The notes below the pieces were generated by a model that worked only from the letters and a program-made list of their open reading frames with translations, was not told where the DNA came from and made no database searches. Shown one piece after another: positions 1 to 10,977 of a stretch of 64,000 nucleotides of DNA; the first letter of the stretch is position 1; each line of letters begins with the position of its first letter. The position numbers and the translations under genes are program-made. Origin of the DNA: Bremia lactucae (Eukaryota; Oomycota; Peronosporomycetes; Peronosporales; Peronosporaceae); assembly GCF_004359215.1 (NCBI RefSeq), contig NC_090610.1, forward strand, positions 12,148,104 through 12,212,103, in the 5' to 3' direction.

Positions 1-294
1 ATCTTAATTTCTTTATACGCGGCATGCCAACTTTTTGCAGTATCAAAAACTTATTAGATTGCACAATTTAGAGTTGCTAACACGCCAAAGCTGACAGGAC
101 TAAAATCTATAAATTGGACACCCACCGTTTACAACGATTGCACGCGGTCATACAGATGCTTTTTTCCGGTCTACACGTCAAGCAGGTACGAGAACCTTGG
201 TGGCCAACAAGTGATTTTTTTATTTAAGTTGCGCCAACGGTTTCTTTTGGCCCAATCAAGTCTTTGCACTCGCTTGACAAGGAGTCAGCCCAAA
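1..294. other. Unassigned AT-rich sequence
   Basis: No reading frame, RNA or repeat tip could be supported here. It is the left flank of the first LTR-B copy and may be the tail of another degraded element. Confidence 0.4.
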
Positions 295-1335
295 TGTAAC
301 GGGTGTCCATAACATAAATATTATTTCCTCTCATTGGGAATAATAAATAAAGTGGTACAAAATTATAATATTTATTAATTTTGACTTAAAAGTTCTAATA
401 TTACCAGATTTGGTAATATTGACGCAATAAGACATTAGTTTTTGTTGTTGGTTATTTTAAGCTTTAATAAACCTCGCCAACTGTTATAAGGCACGATTTG
501 TGCAATGCGCAAGTAGTCCCCATACATAGTTTTTTATTAATATAATAAAGGCAGTGGTAGATAGAAGATCGTTACGTAGGATGTAACGGGGTGTATCGTT
601 ACATGAAATTAACACTTAAAGGTTGTTAATTAATATATTATCTAAAAGGTAGATAATATTTAGAGAATATTACTTTATATAGTAATGTTCAAAAAATTTA
701 TCCATAAATAGGTATAGACCATTATATCTATTTCTTCCACAGACTAATCAGCTGTAGAGATAAACAAAGAGAGATACAGATAAGAGAAAGATAAGAATTA
801 AATTACATGTTTAGTATTGGATTATAATTAAGTTAGCATTTACAAGATAGAAAGAGAGACACCTAATTATATTCATACAGTTTTCATTTAGCCCTCTTTA
901 AGCTAGTTACCTGAAAGAGAAGTCTTCCTCTGCACGTACTAGTGTACGTGAAATAACGTAAGGCACCACTCGCAACTGAAGCAGTGCGAAGTGGACTTGT
1001 ACTGAAGCAGTACAAGTCGTAGTGATTCGTTAATAAAAACTTACTATATTAATACAGCATTAATTTTTCTCCATATTAAAGCTTTAGAACCACACACTTC
1101 CGTTCGGTGTGACGACTTCCTCAATTGAGACGCGTCTCAAACTCGTATCCAGCGGGCGGAAGAAGTGCTTGGTCGATTTTTCGAAGTCGGTTACTTGAAA
1201 CTTAACTTTGGTAGCTAAGACTACTTAGTTACCTGTACTCTTTCTGTACGTAAGTAAACGAGCCACCCATATTTACTGTAATTAGTGTAGGTTGTCTAGT
1301 ACTGCTGTCAGTACTAGCAAATGGTGCCCGTTACA
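295..1335 (+). repeat. LTR-B, 5' LTR of Gypsy-A copy 1, split by an LTR-A
   Basis: It starts TGTAACGGGTGTCC and ends GTGCCCGTTACA, immediately followed by the primer-binding site. U3 hallmarks shared with the copies at 2138 and 13033 are ATTACCA-AATTTGG-type sequence, the CGCCAA...TTGTGC segment and GATAGAAGATCGTTA. An LTR-A occupies 582 to about 1034. Near the 3' end lies a stem of the form CTAGTACTG / CAGTACTAG. Confidence 0.7.
582..1034 (+). repeat. LTR-A inserted in LTR-B
   Basis: It opens TGTAACGGGGTGTATCGTTACATG and runs through the usual LTR-A body, including the stem GACTTGTACTG / CAGTACAAGTC near 1000. The final CCCCGTTACA is degraded to ATTCGTTA-like sequence, so the right edge is approximate and no clean target duplication is visible. 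Confidence 0.65.
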
Positions 1336-1347
1336 CCTGGTAGCACT
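1336..1347 (+). promoter_or_regulatory. Primer-binding site of Gypsy-A copy 1
   Basis: Two bases after the LTR end is TGGTAGCA, which fits the start of a primer-binding site for initiator tRNA-Met (its 3' end is TGCTACCA in many eukaryotes). The same CCTGGTAGCACTT leader follows other LTR ends, for example at 7371 and, altered, 13521. It fixes plus as this element's sense strand. Confidence 0.55.
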
Positions 1348-1385
1348 TAGAAGTCCGTTCAACGGCCCACGCACGTTCCCTTCAA

Positions 1386-2005
1386 CATGGACATGTTGGA
1401 TAGGGAGCTTTCAAGCCCTCAAGAAGGCTATCACGCCACGCATGAAGGTTTGCATATTTGAGTGATTTTGAATGAAGAGCGCTTGAACGGATGAGTTCGG
1501 TCGTAGGCGGGCCAGCCGTTAGCGCAATGTTGTTCGCTCTGCCAAGAGACGAGGAACATGGGGCTATAGCCGCATGTTCATTCAACTCGACGGGGCCCAA
1601 GAGATAGTAGCCTTACTTCACCAGCAAGACTCTTAACACGCGGATATGTTGAGCAAGCAGGGTGCTAAAAAAAGAGAACAGTTGTGACAGCAGCATTTAC
1701 ATGCTTCTAGCGGGCCGCCGCTTCCACGTCGACCCGAAAGCCTAAATATAGAAATCTAAGCTTAAGCCAGTCGAAGGCGACTCCCTTTAAAGATGTTTTG
1801 TCAAATCAGACGACGCAATGAAGATCACTGTATCAGTGATGACGCAAAGAAAGAAAAATTTGGCATGCCTAACTTACCGGACGTGCCAAATCTTGGTCCT
1901 TGGGGCTCAAGCTTCACGATCCATCATTTTTTGGGTCGTATGAGGTCTTTAAAACCCGGCTCAGGCAAATATTTGAGCCGCCACGTGCCGAATTCAGAGC
2001 TCGAA
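1386..2005 (+). pseudogene. Gypsy-A gag remnant
   Basis: Plus-strand fragments match the gag of the other Gypsy-A copies: the leader ATG context after the primer-binding site, a piece equivalent to the HLNDLERRAVERM region, and near 1870-2000 a piece equivalent to the block that reads YVFGSLEAF and FEPP in the copy at 32744. Several frameshifts and stops separate the pieces, so no Gag protein can be made. Confidence 0.5.
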
Positions 2006-2006
2006 C

Positions 2007-2137
2007 CGTGAACGTGCTATCTCGTTCGTTGGCGAGGGCATCCATCCTTGCATAATAGTTGGGAACCTCGTTCCCAAGTGATGTTGGACGCTTCGGGTCT
2101 CGTCTTGCAGTACGACAAGACCCATTCTCCTCGACAG
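2007..2137 (-). pseudogene. Fragment of the Gypsy-A antisense ORF
   Basis: On the minus strand the translation contains RRDPKRP then LGNEV and LANERD, the same block seen on the plus strand in the minus-oriented copies near 27850, 36010 and 53340. Its strand is opposite to the gag just upstream, as expected for an ORF antisense to gag-pol. Only this short part is left. Confidence 0.55.
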
Positions 2138-2345
2138 ATATTACCAAATTTGGTTATATTGACGCATAAAGACATTAGTTCCTTAAATTGGTTAATAAGT
2201 CAAAATCAACCCCGCCAATAGTCATAAGACAAGATTGTGCGGTGTGCATGTAGGCGCCTTACATAGTTTGTTACTAATATAGTAAAGTCAGTAGTAGATT
2301 AAAGATCGTTACGTTGGAACTTACTATATAACTACAGTTTTACTT

Positions 2346-2830
2346 TGTCCCTGTTCCTAAAACTTATAATTAACCTTTGCTACAGTGCATGACACTTAAA
2401 CTCAGCAGCTTATAGGCGCTGTCAGGATCGCTGAGGCTTAACCTGAATACAATTAATCAGAAACGAAGCCTTTAGGAACAAAGAGTTTGCTTTAAACTTT
2501 CCTCTACAAGTCTCGGATTTTATCTCAAATTTTCGTGGAGCAGGAGTATCGCAAAAAACTTTTAATCGATAAAAGTAACAGAATACTTCATCCCACCGAA
2601 AGTAGAAGTCCTCATCGGTCCACAAAACATCGCTCTTCTGACTTTTTACATTTCGCCTAGGCCGGAGAGAATCTAGCCGCCTACCAATAGGAGTTTATAT
2701 TCTGACAAATATTATTTTTTGCAGTTTATTGTCAATTAACTGTCGATAAAAGTGCTCAAAAACGCCGCAGGTTGACACTCAATATTTATATTGTATAACA
2801 GCTACATCCATCAAAATATAATTGGGTACA
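2346..2830. other. Unassigned sequence between Gypsy-A copy 1 and the DDE remnant
   Basis: Short frames on both strands show no recognisable domain. The right half may be the 3' flank of the minus-strand DDE element. Confidence 0.35.
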
Positions 2831-4475
2831 AGTCAGTGGGATTTGTATTTTTTCACTGCATACTCAGCTGCTTTTCCAGTGATACCTCACGGTAAACGTC
2901 CATGTATCGTAAAACTTTTCAGGAGTGCCGACGTTGTTCGTCCTGTGAAACAGATGCCAAAGCAGCTGGAACTGTTACCAGTAAATTTCTCCAACTTGAA
3001 TCACAGTGTTTTCTGGCATATCGCTTGGCGGCTCCCTAACAGTTTTCGATAAAGTTGAGCTCGCAGTGATATTTTAGTAAAAATATCACTTGATGTCCAG
3101 AGGCAATATTTCGCTCCTCTATCATTCCAACTTGCACCTTGAAGTCCGATTGACTGACCATAATTTTTCTGGCGTAATTGGTTGTGCAATCCACAGGACA
3201 TATTTTGCATTGCGCCTTCAGGCCAGCTTGTAACAGCCCGCGTACGTCCATCACAATTTTAATCCCTTTGCCTGACCACGGAGCGTTCATCAAGATGATT
3301 ATCACAAAAATCATATCATGAAAGACTCCGGTTCCCCTCGTCCTTGCACGCATCTTTGGCTGCTTGACTCCACTCGACAGATTCATTTTGCTGGCGCAAA
3401 GGGCAACGGGGGCAAATGCACTGTGGCTAGTTGCGTTGCCGAAGGCAAAAAGAGCTTGACAGCCAGGAAATTGAGCCTTGAAGATTAATATTGCCAAGTC
3501 ACAAAATAATTTGCACAGTTCCTCGGATGTCAACTATCCGTCATGCTGCGTGCCAGGATGCATGATGATGCAGGTTGCTGCTGGTAGGTCAGTTTTTTTT
3601 TCGCAATGGCTGTTTACCGTCTGGTAACCGAAGACACTAAGGTCCATTATGAGATGCAAGAAACTCTCATCATGGGTTACAAGATCAGTGGAGGGTGCCT
3701 TTTATAAGGGGTCAGGTGATTGCAGTGACATTTGCACTAGATCCTCAACTTCCTCATCCCCAGTAGCAAACGGCATTCATGCCTCAAGGTCAGCCATTCG
3801 CTTCAAGAAGTGTTGACGGTACGCAATGGCATCTTCCCGCTCATGACCATCAATGTATATTCCTTTTAGGCACTGAGCGGTACTAGATGCCAAGTGAATG
3901 GAGCCAGCGTGTCGCAGTCCTATCAGAGATTGTGGGAGATGAGGCGTATTCAAGTTGCGGAAGAATGTTCTCATTAACATACGCACACTTATTTGCACGA
4001 AGACACTCTTGCAGGAGTAATATGCGGTCTTCAACCTGCAGATAGCTTCTCCGTTTTGCGTGCTTTCCTGTCTGTGGCAAAGGCAATTCTTCACCCTCTA
4101 AGTGAAGTAAGTCCCAATGACGCAGAGAGCGTGCTGAAACACACCCCTCCATCTTTCACTATCAGTGTGTTTTCTGCTATTCAAGCATATCCAGAGTTTA
4201 ACAGCCGAAGATAAGAAAAAAAGTGCAAGCCGCCGATTTTTATCGGCTTCACCAGTTTTTGATAGGGTGGCAAGTATGTTAATGGATGTTGTCAATCTCT
4301 CTCTAGTCCAGATTGCACTATCCTCATCGTTTTTCCTTCGTCCCCCTCATCATCACCCTCATCTGCAACCTCAGCTTTTTGCAAAGTATTTAGTCAAAAA
4401 TTACATCCAACAGCAGCTTTCCTTAGTTCGGCTCTTTTCCGTCTTTGAGTTCGAGGTGCACCACCTGTGTACTGG
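2831..4475 (-). pseudogene. Degenerate DDE-superfamily transposase, copy 1
   Basis: Read on the minus strand, pieces in three frames line up with one protein. From about 4475 there is a basic N-terminus (APRTQRRKRAELRKAA) and an acidic stretch (EVADEGDDEGDEG). A segment with QTGKHAKRRSYLQ and YIDGHEREDAIAYRQHFLKRM follows (4150-3780). Then comes a C-terminal catalytic-domain piece with GCQALFAF, TSHSAFAP, KMNLSSG and HCELNFIEN (3533-3036). The DGHER..VAYR and HCELNFIEN motifs are typical of DDE endonucleases found in fungi and oomycetes. Frameshifts and stops make it inactive. The superfamily name comes from memory of these motifs. Confidence 0.7.
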
Positions 4476-4879
4476 ATTGGCATGTTATGCTTGGTTGTGG
4501 TAATGGTAGAAGTGTAACAGCTGCTTCATAGGTTCTTTCAATATTTGCTCAACGTATGCGAAGTCCAGATTTTCGTTATCACTGCCCTTCGAAACTCCAG
4601 AATTGTCAGTAGGTTAATGAATGCCTGAGCTGTTATCGGCTTTGGCGCGCTTGACCTCTCTCATTTCCTGAATTTGTATTTTAACTTTTTATGCGAGGCA
4701 TCATTGATCAATTGTTTTAGAAGGCAGGTTGAAGGCTTAAAGCGGGTGAGTGGTTAGTGGTGATGACTGAGCGTGGGACAGGGCAGGACGCATGCCTCAC
4801 AATGTACTCTAAGCCAAACATCAGGGGCAAAGTATAAATGTTAAATGATTTGAAAATTGGCCATTTAAAATTCGATTTT

Positions 4880-5045
4880 GCCGGTTTTAAGTGTCCTTGC
4901 ACTGTAGCTAGGACCTTCTAGCTACTTAGAATCTTCCTCTGCACGTCGTGTACGTGAAGTAGGCGAGGCGCCCACCTTCAATGTAATCATTGTTGGTTGA
5001 CTAGTACTATTATCAGTGTTCGCTAAGGGTGCCCCATTACATCAA
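4880..5045 (+). repeat. LTR-B 3' fragment
   Basis: The segment has the LTR-B end structure: CACGTCGTGTACGTGAAGT, GGCGCCCACC, a degenerate CTAGTACT / AGTGTTCG stem, and a damaged tip GGTGCCCCATTACA. A near-identical fragment lies at 21480-21640, in the duplicate of this region. Confidence 0.6.
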
Positions 5046-5460
5046 AGAATTACCTTTTACTTCTGATTCGGAAGGCTTCCTGCCGACGAAAATCCTAAGT
5101 GATCAAATGGAGTTGTGCACCAGTGTGCTCTCGATAAAAATGATAAAAACTTCCATCAAATACAAAGGGGCAAGTTTAAAGTTTCACACCGTTTTCATGG
5201 TATAGGCCGGGATTTAAAAGTGCAACGGGGTTCACTTCGGCTGCTGAACCGTTTAGGTGGTAGGTACGCACTAACAGACTAGAGGTAATATACCATATTT
5301 ATTGATATAAGAAAAACTCAATAGTCATATTAATATATGGTAATACTCGTATCAGCTATCAGATTGAGTTCTGGTGGCCGCGTTTATATTCAGGTATTAG
5401 GCTAAGTTATTAAACTTTAACAACATACATAAAATTCAGTTTTCCGTTTAATTTAAAAGC
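5046..5460. repeat. Duplicated noncoding spacer
   Basis: No gene is seen. The sequence up to about 5427 recurs nearly unchanged at 21640-22012 (shared landmarks include GGAAGGCTTCCTGCCGACGA and ATGGTATA), so it belongs to the segmental duplication described in the findings. Confidence 0.6.
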
Positions 5461-5829
5461 GTTAATCCTTCGCAGGGTCCAGAGGTATCAAAGGCCATTT
5501 TAGTTGGACAATTCCAAGACTACTTAGTGGCATCTATGCAAACTCGGTATACCACTGTATTTGATCAGGACTAAGCCTCGCACTCTTGTCTTAAGTGTTC
5601 ACACACATATGAGGGCAAAGAGGGAGAAAATCTTCATATGGATCATAGAGGTGGACTTGGCATGAACTCGGCAATGCTCCGAGCAGAGCAATACCGAGTT
5701 GGTTTGACCACTTCCAAATTAGGTGATAAAACCAAAAATAAGCTCTGACATGCAACCCGATCTTAGACGTGAGACTCGCTGATACTGCAATTTTTCCTTG
5801 TATTTACTTCGCCTAATCAGGCTAATAGC

Positions 5830-6236
5830 GTGTTTATACGCTTCTTATCTTTCCGTCAGGGGAGTAAAGACCTGGCGAGCTATGTCTAAGTGCTAGAACT
5901 CTTATTACTGCTCTGCAGCTTGATCGTTTACCAGAGACGGTTCAAGTAATGATTGTTATGGAGAGTCTAAGCACGGGCGTGACCAGAGCGAAAGCTTTCC
6001 GAGCCTCCCCCCCGGCTACTTGTCAGACGGCTATTTATATTGCGTTCGAAACTTGGTTTGATTTTCAGGCTGCGCCATACGGTACGTGGATATCATGCTA
6101 GCCCGTCGAGCGCATCTGGTTCGTCTAATAGAATGGAAACAATGTCGCTTAGAGAGATTAAAGCTGCAAAACAGCAGAAAAAATCCGTACATTTTTTTTT
6201 GTGCTGTAGCACCAAATACTTGCGTCCAACTTGACT
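5830..6236 (+). pseudogene. Gypsy-B gag remnant with zinc-knuckle traces
   Basis: The frame at 6040-6236 reads through TVRGYHASPSSASGSS, METMSLREIKAA, then FFLCCSTKYLRPT. This resembles the end of oomycete Gypsy Gag proteins, where a Met-Asp-Leu-Ser stretch is followed by a CCHC knuckle of the type C-x2-C-x-S-T-K-H. Here the knuckle has lost residues, and the upstream part is split by stops. It would have bound genomic RNA in the particle. Confidence 0.5.
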
Positions 6237-6647
6237 GATACGAAACCCGCGCAAAGCTTAAAGAGCAATCCTCTCACCTCAAAATTTAGTGAGGGCGAGA
6301 AAACGCCGTCACCTAGTAGGAGCGAGGTGCCCTACTGGGGGGAATAGACTGACGAATCCTTAGGAGGTTGGTGTAATTAGGGCTTGGCCCCTATGAGGTC
6401 TCTTTAGGATAGCAAGGAGCGTGGATACAAGCCATGCTTGTTAGTCGCAAGAGGTGACTGTGAATGACGTGGTAAACCATGGTCGATTTTATCGACTCGA
6501 CAGCGTCTTGCAACTATACTCGACATTGTTTTTTTGAAGGAGGCCAGCGATATGCCGAGGCGCTTAGAGCGCATGAGGGTAATGCGATAATAAATTTCTT
6601 AGCGACTGGGTTCGTGTTACTTTGCCTTGCATTAAACGCTGACTTGT

Positions 6648-7849
6648 TGTAACGGGGCACTGCGACTTGTACTGCTTCAGTACAAGTCCACTTCACACTG
6701 CTTCAGATGTGAGTGGTGCCTCTCGTTAAGTAACGTACACTGTACGTGTAGAGGAAGACTTCTCTTAAGGCAAGTTAACTTAAGGGTAAAATGAAAACTG
6801 TATTAATATAGTTAAGTGTCTTTGTTAATCTATCTTTGTAAATGTTGTCTTAACTATAAACTAATACTAAACATGTAAATGAATTCTTATCTATCTTATC
6901 TCGTAACTCTCTTTGATTACTTCTACAGCTGATTAGTCTGCGGAATAAATAGACATAATGGTCTATACCTATTTATGGATAAGAATTCAGGAAATTACTA
7001 TTTAAAGTAATTTCCTCCAAATATTATCTACCTTTTGGATAATATTAATTAACAATCTTTTATTGTTAATTTCATGTAACGATACACCCCGTTACAAATC
7101 AGCTGTAGAAGTAATCAAAGAGAGTTACGAGATAAGATAGATAAGAATTCATTTACATGTTTAGTATTAGTTTATAGTTAAGACAACATTTACAAAGATA
7201 GATTAACAAGACACTTAACTATATTAATACAGTTTTCATTTTACCCTCTTTAAAGCAAGTGTTTTAAAGAGAGTCTTCCTCCGTGTACGTGAAGTGAGGC
7301 ACCAATCGCACTGAGGCAGTGAGAAGTGGACTTGTACTGAAGCAGTACAAGTCGGCAGTGCCCCGTTACACCTGGTAGCACTTTGTAGTCCGTCCAAGGT
7401 GTAACGGGGCACTGCGACTTGTACTGTTTCAGTACAAGTCCACTTCACACTGCTTCAGATGTGAGTGGTGCCTCTCGTTAGGTGACGTACACTGTACGTA
7501 TAGAGGAAGACTTCTCTTAAGGCAAGTTAGCTTAAGAGTGTAAAATGAAAACTGTATTAATATAGTTAAGTGTCTTGTTAATCTATCTTTGTAAATGTTG
7601 TCTTAACTATAAACTAATACTAAACATGTAAATGAATTCTTATCTATCTTATCTCGTAACTCTCTTTGATTACTTCTACAGCTGATTAGTCTGCGGAATA
7701 AATAGGCATAATGGTCTATACCTATTTATGGATAAGAATTCAGGAAATTACTATTTAAAGTAATTTCCTCCAAATATTATCTACCTTTTGGATAATATTA
7801 ATTAACAATCTTTTATTGTTAATTTCATGTAACGATACACCCCGTTACA
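6648..7849 (-). mobile_element. LTR-A composite insertion with 5-bp target duplication
   Basis: Two full LTR-A copies in minus orientation (6648-7096 and 7400-7849, each about 450 bp, tips TGTAACGGGG and CCCCGTTACA) flank an inverted, truncated LTR-A (about 7099-7370) and 29 bp of leader with the primer-binding site (7371-7399). CTTGT at 6643-6647 is repeated at 7850-7854. The duplicated locus at 22305-22309 has a single CTTGT and no insertion, so it serves as the empty site. The insertion therefore came after the segmental duplication. No coding sequence is left. Confidence 0.85.
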
Positions 7850-8266
7850 CTTGTCGTCAATTTGGATTTGAGATATGAACTCTTCCTCGGTATGGCCTGC
7901 AACAACAAGGCGCTGTTGGTGTGAGCCACTGACGTTTTCGGTCAGTGTATTGGACATTAAATTGGCTGGGCTAAATCTTTACAATGTCGAACTTTTAGCC
8001 TCGAAAGTGGCACGTTGACTGTTAAGGCACGTACTTTATTGGGTGATGTGTACTCGTGAACTAATGATCATTGAGTTCTGAGAGCATTGTTGGACTAGGG
8101 TCGGTTTCCATGACACCTACACGTTAAGTAAACATTGAAGTTTGGTTTAATCGTCCAAAGAAATATAAATAAAACAGTAATTGCTCCAACATAAATAATA
8201 ATTAACGTTATTATTATAAATTCTACTTCGAAAGTATTAACAATAAGCTTACAGCTGCCATAATAC

Positions 8267-10257
8267 GGGCGCAGACACCAACTTTTAGAAAGGATGTCCA
8301 GAACAGCAAAGTGGGATAAACGATGTTCAATGCGCTCAGCCTAGTCAATGGCTATTGGCAACTGCTTGTACGAGCTTGTGGTACTTCGCTTACCGTGTAG
8401 CAATGCCCTAGGAGTGGTTACTAATGCCTTAGGAGCTTTCCAATGCCCCCGCTAATAGTAATTGTTTTGTGACGCAACTTTTCCGCCCTCATAGAGATAA
8501 TTTCAGTGAAGATTAACAGGCAAAGATTAACAGATAAAAAATTCAGCTATAGCTGTAACATCAGCTATAGTTGCAAAATACACTGACGTATTTTGATGAC
8601 AAATATATTATTAGTCAAGCAGAACACAGTCGGTTAGATGTGGATTATTACATGGACCACTTGCGAGCAGTGGGACGAATATATGTTATGTGCCAACGCT
8701 TCAAATAATATGATTAGTGCGATGGGGATCAAAGGTCAATCATTGGAAAGTGATGCCTGAAAGCGGTCCCTGCCAAGGTAAAAGCCATGAAAGATATGCC
8801 GGTTCCTAAGATCAAGAAGGACTCACGTAAGTGGCTTGGCCTTGCCAGCTTCACGCATATGTCCAGCGAATATTTCACTGATATGGCTCGGCCTTTATTC
8901 CATCTTTTTAAGAGGTTGCGGATTAGTACTGGTCTAGCCCGAATACGACGATACCGAAGCTGTAAGAAAGAGAATCCTACATGCTACATTTGTAGTTCTG
9001 CGTGAACATAATCGGCATTTCAGTGTCGTTTGTGACGCGTCTGGCTTTTCCATAAGCTTTGCTCTGTTACAAACAGATCTAAACGCTTTGGCTGGTTCGC
9101 TGTCACATAGACTTGACTTATTTTGCTCATGCTTCGCCTCTATCGTCGCCAGTCACTTACATATCCGTGCGGCTTGTGCCAAGGACGAGGAGTGTACAGC
9201 TTTGCGACGAGATTTTGGGAGCAATGCGTTTGAAGCCTCGAGCTCCAGAACGTTGCCACGATTTCGTCGAGGCTTCATCGTTACTTAATCCCCGATAAAC
9301 GTTTCTGCTTTTGCACGGATGCGGTGGATCCTCCGCGCATCACACGAAGAATTGAAGTATGGAATCCTCTATGAGTATACGATATTACTCTTAGCGATCA
9401 TATATCGCTAAGAGTAATATCGTATACTACGGCTCGGTGAGCCAGAGTTGTTGGTGGTTCAACCTCTATAAATGGTTCAGTACCTCTGTGCGCACATGCG
9501 AGGCGTATCAGCGGGCTAAAGCATCGGCTGATGCATCTGCACCAATTCACAGTTTGCTCATTCCCACTGGGTGAAAGGAATCTATTAGTTTGGGCTTGGT
9601 GTTTGGTATTTTGAAGGATTCAAAGTGCAACACAGGAATCGTGGTCTTTGTTTACCGTTTGAGCAAGATGTATTAACTAGCGGCTATGCCGGATAAAATT
9701 CATGGCGAAGGTAAAACTAAGCTGTTTTTTTAGAGGCGTGCTGTCATCTCGGTTTTTTCGGTGCAATTATCTGTTATATAGACACCTGTTTTTACGGATA
9801 TGTTTTGGAAGTCAAAATTCGAGCGCTAGGTACTAGATTGGGCAGCTTTACAGCAAACCATCCGCTGACCCTGAGTGCATCAATTGCAGCGTTAAAGATA
9901 ATTTGCGCAATCGTGCGCTGATACACCGAAGCGTTGGAGTTCAAAGCTTCTCGGTTGGGTTTGCATTGTATTACGCTATTTATGCCTCTACAGACTATGC
10001 TTCGTTTATAACGGCCTATTAGATTCCAGCGTTTCGTAAATGCTACGATTTTGGTGATGGATATTGCTTATCGACTTGCTGTTCTTGGCTCTGTCACTGT
10101 TCGAAAACAGGTTATCGAGTCTCGCGTGATGTAATTAAATATCTTTAGACATGTTCGTGATGGAATGGCTGGTAACCAAGATATACAAACCGATCAAGCA
10201 GATGCAGAGGGCAGAAGCTGTTATTAACTTATGCTGTCGGCGACCTAGTCTTGCTAA
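8267..10257 (+). pseudogene. Gypsy-B pol remnant: reverse transcriptase, RNase H, integrase
   Basis: The reverse transcriptase catalytic box YFDD is intact at 8589-8600. Downstream are the thumb and connection (KDSRKWLGLASFTH, 8787-9005) and RNase H traces (VCDASGF, 9010-9080). An integrase region follows, with CWWFNLYKW, RTCEAYQRAK (Cys pair of the HHCC finger, second Cys replaced), GIVVFVYRLSKM and ALGTRLGSFTANHP (9400-9900). Stops and frameshifts occur throughout. Known Gypsy polyproteins have this domain order. It would have catalysed reverse transcription and insertion. Confidence 0.65.
9375..9427. repeat. 24-bp perfect inverted repeat with 5-nt loop
   Basis: The arms 9375-9398 and 9404-9427 are exact reverse complements; the left arm starts GTATACGATA. 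The duplicate locus near 23858 has the same hairpin with two mismatches. It lies between the RNase H and integrase remnants of Gypsy-B, where intact elements should code for protein. Confidence 0.8.
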
Positions 10258-10977
10258 ATGTTAAGATCTAAACTGATACCAAGTTGTATGTACGCTTTAG
10301 CGAACTATTTTCAGTCTTGGCTAGAAGTGCCAAGCGTATACGCTAAGTTTCTGCACAGGCTGCTTATACACCCAGTATTATATTTTTGTTTGCTAAAGTT
10401 ACTTCACGATCTATCCCAGGTGGACTTGAAAGCGCTTGCAGCGGGCGAGAGGGCTGTGACGCAAATTGCTGCATCATAACAATATTCAGCTGACCCCGCA
10501 TCTGAAGGTTCTGTTGCTTCAGTGTCAGAAGACGGATTTGTACAGCATCAAGGATGCTCTAAGTTTGAGCGACAAAATCACGGAGACGTTGAACCTCTTG
10601 CCTCAAATTAACAAGAGCTGTCGCCGATATTTCGTCCCCCTCCTACATTGCTTGATAAGCGATTAATTTCGCGAGCAGAAACTATCTAAGCGACGTCACG
10701 CAATCACCATTGTATGCACGTGGTGAGGTGTCATGGGTATCCCGCGTCTGAGGTCTCGTGGGAGTACGGGTTATTCCTTCGGAATGATTGTTCTTACCCT
10801 GTTAACGTAAATAACGCCGCTTTAGGGGTCAAATTGCGTCGCTTGACGCTTCTCACCAATATGTGCGGGAATGGACTTCGCCGCACTCTTGGCATAGCTT
10901 GGATGCGTCACTATATATGCAGCCGAAGCACTAGTGTGCTAGCTAGTAGGAGCCTCACAACGTGTACGATCCACTAA
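10258..10977 (+). pseudogene. Gypsy-B integrase tail and chromodomain remnant
   Basis: Fragments in different frames give a hydrophilic linker and then, at 10714-10860, HGYPASEVSWEY followed by NAALGVKLRR. GYP-x-SE-x-SWEP is the hallmark of chromovirus chromodomains, which steer integration to chromatin marks. The better-preserved duplicate is at 25240-25370. The reading frame is broken between linker and domain. Confidence 0.6.

Larger units (their letters stand above)
295..2345 (+). mobile_element. Gypsy-A copy 1, internally deleted Ty3/Gypsy remnant
   Basis: In order it holds a 5' LTR-B with an LTR-A nested inside it, a primer-binding site, a broken gag, then directly the 3' end of the element's antisense ORF on the minus strand, and a partial 3' LTR-B (about 2138-2345) lacking its tip. 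The whole of pol (protease, reverse transcriptase, RNase H, integrase) is missing between gag and the antisense ORF near 2006. The order gag(+) then antisense ORF(-) matches the other copies. Internal edges are approximate. Confidence 0.65.

Noticed and set aside
3561..3780. Gene between the two halves of the DDE remnant
   Set aside because: The interval is the broken middle of the transposase; the duplicate near 20030-20320 shows the same decay.
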